Below, piece after piece: positions 27,630-32,963 of a stretch of 32,963 nucleotides of DNA. A program made the translations under genes and the position numbers. Every line of letters begins with the position of its first letter. Within the stretch, counting starts at the first letter, position 1. This stretch comes from Gammaproteobacteria bacterium (GTDB taxonomy: Bacteria; Pseudomonadota; Gammaproteobacteria; Competibacterales; Competibacteraceae), in assembly GCA_003562535.1 (NCBI GenBank), contig PWUP01000245.1:1-32963 (forward strand), written 5' to 3'. Under the pieces are notes generated by a model that saw nothing but the letters and a program-made list of their open reading frames with translations, was not told the DNA's origin and searched no databases.

Positions 27630-28720
27630 GAGCGCCACACCACCTGTGGTGGTGTCTGTGCCCCAGCAGACGGTTCAACTTGGCCGATTAACCACGCCGT
27701 TTCACCGCTAGCCCGCAGTATGGACAATGCGCTGTTAACGGCTGCAGCCGGTACACACACCACCATACCAATGCCGCAGTTAAACGTCCGCCACATTTCG
27801 GCGTCGGCGATAGCACCCTGCTGCTGAATCCAATCGAATAGTAAGGGCCGCGGCCACGCCTTAGCGTCAATGACCGCTTGCGTAGCTGGCGGCAAAACCC
27901 GAGGCAGATTTTCGGTTAAGCCCCCGCCGGTAATATGCGCTAAGGCATGAATCTCCACTGCTTGACGCAATTGCAACACCGACTGCGCATAAATGCGTGT
28001 GGGCGCTAACAACGCCTCGCCCAGCGTACCCTCAGCCCAGGGCATGGTTAAACTCACCCCACTGCGCTCTACGATTTTACGAATCAGTGAATAACCATTG
28101 GAATGCGGCCCGGAAGCGGCCAATCCGATTAAACCATCACCAGGCTGGACACGATCAGCGCTCAGCACAGCGTCTTTTTCAACCACACCGACACAAAATC
28201 CAGCCAGATCATACTCTTCACCGTTGTAAACCCCTGGCATTTCCGCAGTTTCCCCACCGATCAACGCACAACCGGCAAGTTCACAACCGTGGGCAATACC
28301 GGCAATAATATCCGCCGCTTGGTCAGTATTCAGTTGACCGGTCGCGTAATAATCGAGAAAGAACAAGGGTTCAGCACCGGTGACAATCACATCGTTAACA
28401 CACATGGCCACCAAATCGATGCCAATAGTATCGTGGCGCTGGAGCCGTTGTGCCAATTTGAGCTTAGTCCCAACGCCATCGGTTCCGGCCACCAACACCG
28501 GCTGGCGATAACGCCCCACTGGCAATTCAAACAGGCCGCCAAAGCCCCCCAACCCCCCAAGCACTTCAGGGCGCAGAGTACGCTGCACTGCGGGTTTAAT
28601 GCGTTCAACCAAAGCATTACCGGCGTCAATATCAACGCCAGCCTCACGATAACTGAGGGGAGGATCAGGCTTCACAGACATGGGCAGGGCGTCGGATTGA
28701 CCGTCAGTGACGGGTTGCAC
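27626..28720 (-). CDS. purM: phosphoribosylformylglycinamidine cyclo-ligase (possible start at 28681)
   Basis: [63 protein letters not shown]. Confidence 0.96.
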   Translation of the reverse strand: MQPVTDGQSDALPMSVKPDPPLSYREAGVDIDAGNALVERIKPAVQRTLRPEVLGGLGGFGGLFELPVGRYRQPVLVAGTDGVGTKLKLAQRLQRHDTIGIDLVAMCVNDVIVTGAEPLFFLDYYATGQLNTDQAADIIAGIAHGCELAGCALIGGETAEMPGVYNGEEYDLAGFCVGVVEKDAVLSADRVQPGDGLIGLAASGPHSNGYSLIRKIVERSGVSLTMPWAEGTLGEALLAPTRIYAQSVLQLRQAVEIHALAHITGGGLTENLPRVLPPATQAVIDAKAWPRPLLFDWIQQQGAIADAEMWRTFNCGIGMVVCVPAAAVNSALSILRASGETAWLIGQVEPSAGAQTPPQVVWRS

Positions 28721-28729
28721 AACGAGGCG

Positions 28730-29005
28730 TCAGTTGCCAATCGAGAACATGGATTCAAGATCGTGGCGGGAGAAACTTTGAAAAGCCAACAGGGTTTCGG
28801 TCTGTTCAATCGTCTCTAAAGCGGCCAACTGGCGGGTGACCGCATCGGCCATGCGGTCATTGTCCGCTACACGCAAAATCGCAACTAAATCAAAGCGACC
28901 GCCGACTGAGTACACCTCGGCCACACCTGGCAACTCGGCTAACTGAGCCGCAGTCGTTTGCACCTGACCGCGACGAATAGTCATCAAGACAATAGCTGTA
29001 ACCAT
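28730..29005 (-). CDS. stand-alone Lrp/AsnC-type ligand-binding (RAM, alpha/beta barrel) protein without HTH
   Basis: MVTAIVLMTIRRGQVQTTAAQLAELPGVAEVYSVGGRFDLVAILRVADNDRMADAVTRQLAALETIEQTETLLAFQ. Confidence 0.82.
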   Translation of the reverse strand: MVTAIVLMTIRRGQVQTTAAQLAELPGVAEVYSVGGRFDLVAILRVADNDRMADAVTRQLAALETIEQTETLLAFQSFSRHDLESMFSIGN

Positions 29006-29006
29006 C

Positions 29007-29204
29007 TTAACGCACCATGGCAATAAGCAAAATGACAAATAACACCACTAACCCTATGGGCAATAAGAAACCGGGCCAGTCCTTAGGCGCTTTGCTACTG
29101 GCTTCCAAGGTTGCTTTAAAGCCACCGCGGAACAGGAAAAAAATCATAACCGCAATGACACCCACTAAAATAATATTCAGCCAGCCCGGTGTATCCATGC
29201 TCAA
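29007..29204 (-). CDS. small two-TM membrane protein, unknown function
   Basis: 65 aa, hydrophobic segments [16 protein letters not shown] and [19 protein letters not shown]; start overlaps the fabB stop. Confidence 0.65.
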   Translation of the reverse strand: MSMDTPGWLNIILVGVIAVMIFFLFRGGFKATLEASSKAPKDWPGFLLPIGLVVLFVILLIAMVR

Positions 29205-30418
29205 TCCTCCCAGCGTCGGAACACTAAGGTCGAGTTGGTGCCGCCAAAACCAAAACTGTTGGACATGACGGTGGTTAAATCCACATCGTCACGGCGTTCA
29301 AGCACGATAGGTATATGTTCTGCTTCGGGATCCAAGCGATCAATATTAGCCGATGCTGAGATAAAGCCGTCTTGTTGCATCAGCATGCAGTAAATCGCCT
29401 CATGGACACCAGCCGCTCCGAGTGAATGGCCACTGAGCGATTTGGTCGCACTGATTGGTGGAATGTGATCACCAAACACTTCACGCACGGCGATCAGTTC
29501 TTGCACATCACCGACTGGGGTACTGGTGCCGTGGGTGTTGAGATAATCAATCGGCGCATCCACTGTGCTCATCGCCTGTTGCATACAGCGCACAGCGCCT
29601 TCACCCGAGGGCTGCACCATATCGTGGCCATCGGAGGTCGCACCATAGCCGACCAACTCGGCGTAGATTCGCGCCCCACGGCGGCGGGCATGCTCCAGCT
29701 CTTCAAGCACTAACATGCCCCCACCCCCAGCGATGACAAAACCATCGCGATCAGCGTCATAAGGCCGTGACGCGGCTTCTGGGCGATCATTGTATTTACT
29801 GGATAACGCGCCCATAGCATCAAACAGCATGGTGGTGCTCCAGTGCAGTTCCTCACCGCCCCCGACAAACACCCGGTCTTGCTTATCCCATTGAATCAAT
29901 TCAGCACCGTGGCCAATACAATGCGCACTGGTGGCACAGGCTGAGCTCAATGAATAATTCACCCCTTTAATCCGAAACGGCGTGGCCAAACAGGCTGATG
30001 TGGTGCTAGCCATGGTACGCGGCACCATATAAGGGCCTACCCGACGAATGCCTTTGGTTCGCAGAATATCGGCGGCGGCGACAATATTTTCAGGACTGGC
30101 GCCACCACTGCCCGTGACTAAGCCGACTCGGGGATCGGCAATGTGCTCAGGCTTTAAGCCCGCATCGTCCACGGCCTGTTGCATCGCAATATAGGTATAA
30201 GCGGCCGCTTGCCCCATAAATCGTAATACTTTGCGATCAATATGGGCTGACAGATCAATGTCAATCGCGCCATGCACCTGTGAACGCATGCCAAGATCTT
30301 TATATTCTTGGCAGAAACTGAAACCACTGCGCCCCTGATACAAAGCGTCGCGCACTTGGTTTTTATGCTGACCCAGACTAGAAACGATGCCTAGTCCCGT
30401 AATTACTACACGTCGCAT
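29201..30418 (-). CDS. fabB: beta-ketoacyl-ACP synthase I
   Basis: [69 protein letters not shown]; follows fabA. Confidence 0.95.
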   Translation of the reverse strand: MRRVVITGLGIVSSLGQHKNQVRDALYQGRSGFSFCQEYKDLGMRSQVHGAIDIDLSAHIDRKVLRFMGQAAAYTYIAMQQAVDDAGLKPEHIADPRVGLVTGSGGASPENIVAAADILRTKGIRRVGPYMVPRTMASTTSACLATPFRIKGVNYSLSSACATSAHCIGHGAELIQWDKQDRVFVGGGEELHWSTTMLFDAMGALSSKYNDRPEAASRPYDADRDGFVIAGGGGMLVLEELEHARRRGARIYAELVGYGATSDGHDMVQPSGEGAVRCMQQAMSTVDAPIDYLNTHGTSTPVGDVQELIAVREVFGDHIPPISATKSLSGHSLGAAGVHEAIYCMLMQQDGFISASANIDRLDPEAEHIPIVLERRDDVDLTTVMSNSFGFGGTNSTLVFRRWED

Positions 30419-30426
30419 AGGAATTC

Positions 30427-30969
30427 TCAAAAGCTGTCTGTACTGGTAAACAAGCCGACCCGTAAATCTTTACCCAGGTAGATTTCCCGACCGTCGACCG
30501 CCATACTGGCATTGGCAATACCCATAACCAGTTTTCGCATAATCACCCGTTTCATCTCGATGCGATAGGTCACTTTATGGTGTTTCGGCAATACCTGTCC
30601 GCTAAACTTCACCTCACCACAACCTAACGCCCGACCACGTCCTAAACCACCCCGCCAAGCGAGATAAAAACCCACTAATTGCCACATCGCATCTAAACCA
30701 AGACAACCGGGCATGACTGGATCACGTTCAAAATGGCAGTCAAAAAACCATAGCTCCGGTTTTACATCCAACTCAGCTTCCATTAAACCTTTGCCAAAGG
30801 AGCCACCATCGGCGCTGATGTGCGTGATGCGATCGAACATCAGCATCGGTGGCAAAGGCAACTGGGCATTGCCCGGTCCGAACAGATCACCTCGGCCACA
30901 GGCCAGCAACTCATCGTACTGGTAATGATCTTTACTATTCAAGAGTTCATCGTCTCCATCAGGTTGCAT
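30427..30969 (-). CDS. fabA: 3-hydroxydecanoyl-ACP dehydratase/isomerase
   Basis: [52 protein letters not shown]. Confidence 0.96.
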   Translation of the reverse strand: MQPDGDDELLNSKDHYQYDELLACGRGDLFGPGNAQLPLPPMLMFDRITHISADGGSFGKGLMEAELDVKPELWFFDCHFERDPVMPGCLGLDAMWQLVGFYLAWRGGLGRGRALGCGEVKFSGQVLPKHHKVTYRIEMKRVIMRKLVMGIANASMAVDGREIYLGKDLRVGLFTSTDSF

Positions 30970-31562
30970 TAGTTTGCCGTATCGGGCTTAGGGGTTGGCA
31001 CCAATACGGGCACTAACAGGCGGAAAGGTAACAACAACAAGCCAGCGATTAATAATTTGCAACCTAAGTCGCCAAGCGCCCAAGTCATCCAAGGCAATCC
31101 AGTACCGGCAAAAGCCAAACTGAAAAACAAGGCGGTATCTAATGTTGAAGCGGCGCTTGAGGAGATCAATGGCGCTTTCCACCAACGCTGCTGACGCAGA
31201 CGATTAAATACCATAATATCAAGCAATTGTGCGCTTAAAAAGGCGACACCCGAAGCTAAAGCAATGCGTGGCGTCGCTAACCATAGCGATAATACCACTG
31301 CTAAGGCAAAGCCCCAAATCACCACCCGCCGTGCCTGCGCACTTCCCAAACAACGGTTGGTCAAGTCCGTGACCAGAAACGCGATCGGATAGGTCAGCGC
31401 CCCATAGGTTAACCAATCATTAATAGGAAACTGAACCAAATAGTTTGATGCCGTGACGACCAGCATCATGGCAGCAATGCCCATTCCGACAGCGGGAATC
31501 TTGGTTTTCGTTAATGTAAGCGGTTTGCGCAGCATGACGTTCGATATCGGCACAGTAGTCAC
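30969..31562 (-). CDS. yhhQ: VUT-family / queuosine precursor transporter-like membrane protein
   Basis: Multi-[41 protein letters not shown] typical of YhhQ/QPTR proteins. Confidence 0.75.
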   Translation of the reverse strand: MTTVPISNVMLRKPLTLTKTKIPAVGMGIAAMMLVVTASNYLVQFPINDWLTYGALTYPIAFLVTDLTNRCLGSAQARRVVIWGFALAVVLSLWLATPRIALASGVAFLSAQLLDIMVFNRLRQQRWWKAPLISSSAASTLDTALFFSLAFAGTGLPWMTWALGDLGCKLLIAGLLLLPFRLLVPVLVPTPKPDTAN

Positions 31563-31630
31563 AGAACGTCACAGTATAGCCGAAATCGGCAGCGCGGAAA
31601 AACGGTTAACTTAATCCGCGCTGAGTCCCT

Positions 31631-32963
31631 CTAAGAACGATACAGTGCTTGGGTTAAGGCAACATCTCGCTGATAAATATCATCATTAAAATGCACCTTG
31701 CCGTGCTCATCGACCCAGGCCGTCCAGTAGAATAAATGCACGGCTATAGGTTCAGTGAGGTTGACGCGCCGTTCACGGGTTTGCTGCATGGCGACAGTGA
31801 TGCGTTCCGCTGACCAGTTACCTTGATCACGTAATAAATATTCCGCCAGCTCAACCGGTGCATCGGTACGCACACACCCTGAACTCACAGCGCGCTGGGA
31901 TCGGTTAAACAGAGAACGTCCTGGGGTATCATGGATGTAGACATTATGCTCATTGGGAAACATAAATTTAACCCCTCCCAAGGCATTGCGTGGGCCGGGA
32001 TCTTGGCGCAGGGTAAAATTGAAATTGCGAGCGTTCACGGCTGACCAATCCACTGTCGTGGGGTCAACTTGCTGACCTTGCGAAAAAATGCGGATGCGCT
32101 CGGCTTGTAAGGCATTAGGATCACGTTGCAATAAGGGCAATTTATCGCGCACCGCGATAGAACGCGGAATATGCCAGAAGGGACTGAACACCAGATAACT
32201 CATCTGATCCGTGAATACCGGCGTCGCCCGACTGCGCTGACCCACCACCACACGTGAATCGATGAGGGTTTGCCCCTGCTCGATCACCCACATCCGCTGC
32301 GCCGGAATATTCACTAAAATATAGCGCTGCCCCAAATCTTCAGGCAACCAGCGCAAACGCTCTAAGTTGATTTCCAGTTGCTCAATTCGTGTGCTAATCG
32401 GCACATTTAATGCGCTTAGGGTTTGCGGGCCGACGATACCATCGACGGCCAGACCATGCCGGGTTTGAAACCGCCGCACCGCTTGTTCCAATTCGGCATC
32501 GAACAACTGCGCTGGTGTCACCTGACGATCCTGACTATTAAGATCACCGCTGACTTGCAAGCGTTTGCGCAACGCCACCACCCGAGCATTATGACTGCCC
32601 CGCTCCAAACGCTGCCCTACAGGTACGGTTGGCCACCCTCCCGCCTCGGCCAAATGCCGATAATCCGCCAAAGCTTGGCGCAGAGCGGCATAAGCCGGAT
32701 AAGGTGATGATAAACGTCCTAGCGTCTGATCAATATCACGTTGTTCTATGGCTTCGGTCAACACACTGGCTAAATCGACACGGCGTGGTGACAAGCCCCA
32801 GTTATCATGGACTCGCCGTGGATCGAGACGCCCTACCGATATATGTTGCGCATAGGTTAAAAAGGCATCGCTGAGTAATAACTCCATATCGGCAAGCTGG
32901 CGCACCGTGGGTTCATAAGCAATGCGCAGACTCCGTAAATGCTGCTGCAATTCCGCACGGTGA
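31631..32963 (-). CDS. L,D-transpeptidase with peptidoglycan-binding domain, YcbB/LdtD-like (N-terminus outside window)
   Basis: PG-binding RRFQTRHGLAVDGIVGPQTLSALN; catalytic YIHDTPGRSLFNRSQRAVSSGCVRTD; the frame stays open through the right edge (TTG at 32950 is likely internal Leu). Confidence 0.9.
   Translation of the reverse strand, partial: HRAELQQHLRSLRIAYEPTVRQLADMELLLSDAFLTYAQHISVGRLDPRRVHDNWGLSPRRVDLASVLTEAIEQRDIDQTLGRLSSPYPAYAALRQALADYRHLAEAGGWPTVPVGQRLERGSHNARVVALRKRLQVSGDLNSQDRQVTPAQLFDAELEQAVRRFQTRHGLAVDGIVGPQTLSALNVPISTRIEQLEINLERLRWLPEDLGQRYILVNIPAQRMWVIEQGQTLIDSRVVVGQRSRATPVFTDQMSYLVFSPFWHIPRSIAVRDKLPLLQRDPNALQAERIRIFSQGQQVDPTTVDWSAVNARNFNFTLRQDPGPRNALGGVKFMFPNEHNVYIHDTPGRSLFNRSQRAVSSGCVRTDAPVELAEYLLRDQGNWSAERITVAMQQTRERRVNLTEPIAVHLFYWTAWVDEHGKVHFNDDIYQRDVALTQALYRS

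Noticed and set aside
28289-28819. 176-aa plus-strand ORF opposite purM and the RAM gene
   Set aside because: Shadow ORF spanning two minus-strand genes; no recognisable family.
32423-32874. Plus-strand ORFs opposite the L,D-transpeptidase gene
   Set aside because: Antisense to a gene with clear PG-binding and SSGCVR motifs.

Overview
This 33-kb window looks like the chromosome of a gammaproteobacterium and is mostly housekeeping genes. In order it carries: the C-terminal end of an RND transporter; a small membrane protein; glgX-treZ-panC; an orphan amidoligase; the minus-strand block mnmE/yidC/yidD/rnpA/rpmH; a cpdA-like/acetolactate synthase ORF; rdgB; a D-lactate dehydrogenase-type FAD oxidase; birA-coaX; a repeat-rich intergenic region; an FmdB-type zinc-ribbon gene; an exported pentapeptide-repeat gene; an lpxL-type acyltransferase; prlC-tatD; a squalene/phytoene synthase; csp; pyk; glgC; a tight minus-strand chain yhhQ-fabA-fabB-small TM-AsnC-type RAM-purM-purN-DUF3108; and an L,D-transpeptidase running off the right edge. 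No CRISPR array, tRNA, rRNA or classical defence system was seen. The most unusual object is the single uninterrupted 837-codon ORF at 10295-12808. It joins a complete CpdA-like cAMP phosphodiesterase domain, through a Pro/Ser/Thr-rich linker, to a complete acetolactate synthase large subunit that carries a Cys-rich insert and has no adjacent ilvN/ilvH. Second is the mosaic of palindromic repeats at about 16640-16830, which also appears to supply the last codons and the stop codon of the FmdB gene. All calls come from reading the sequence and supplied translations; no database search was run.
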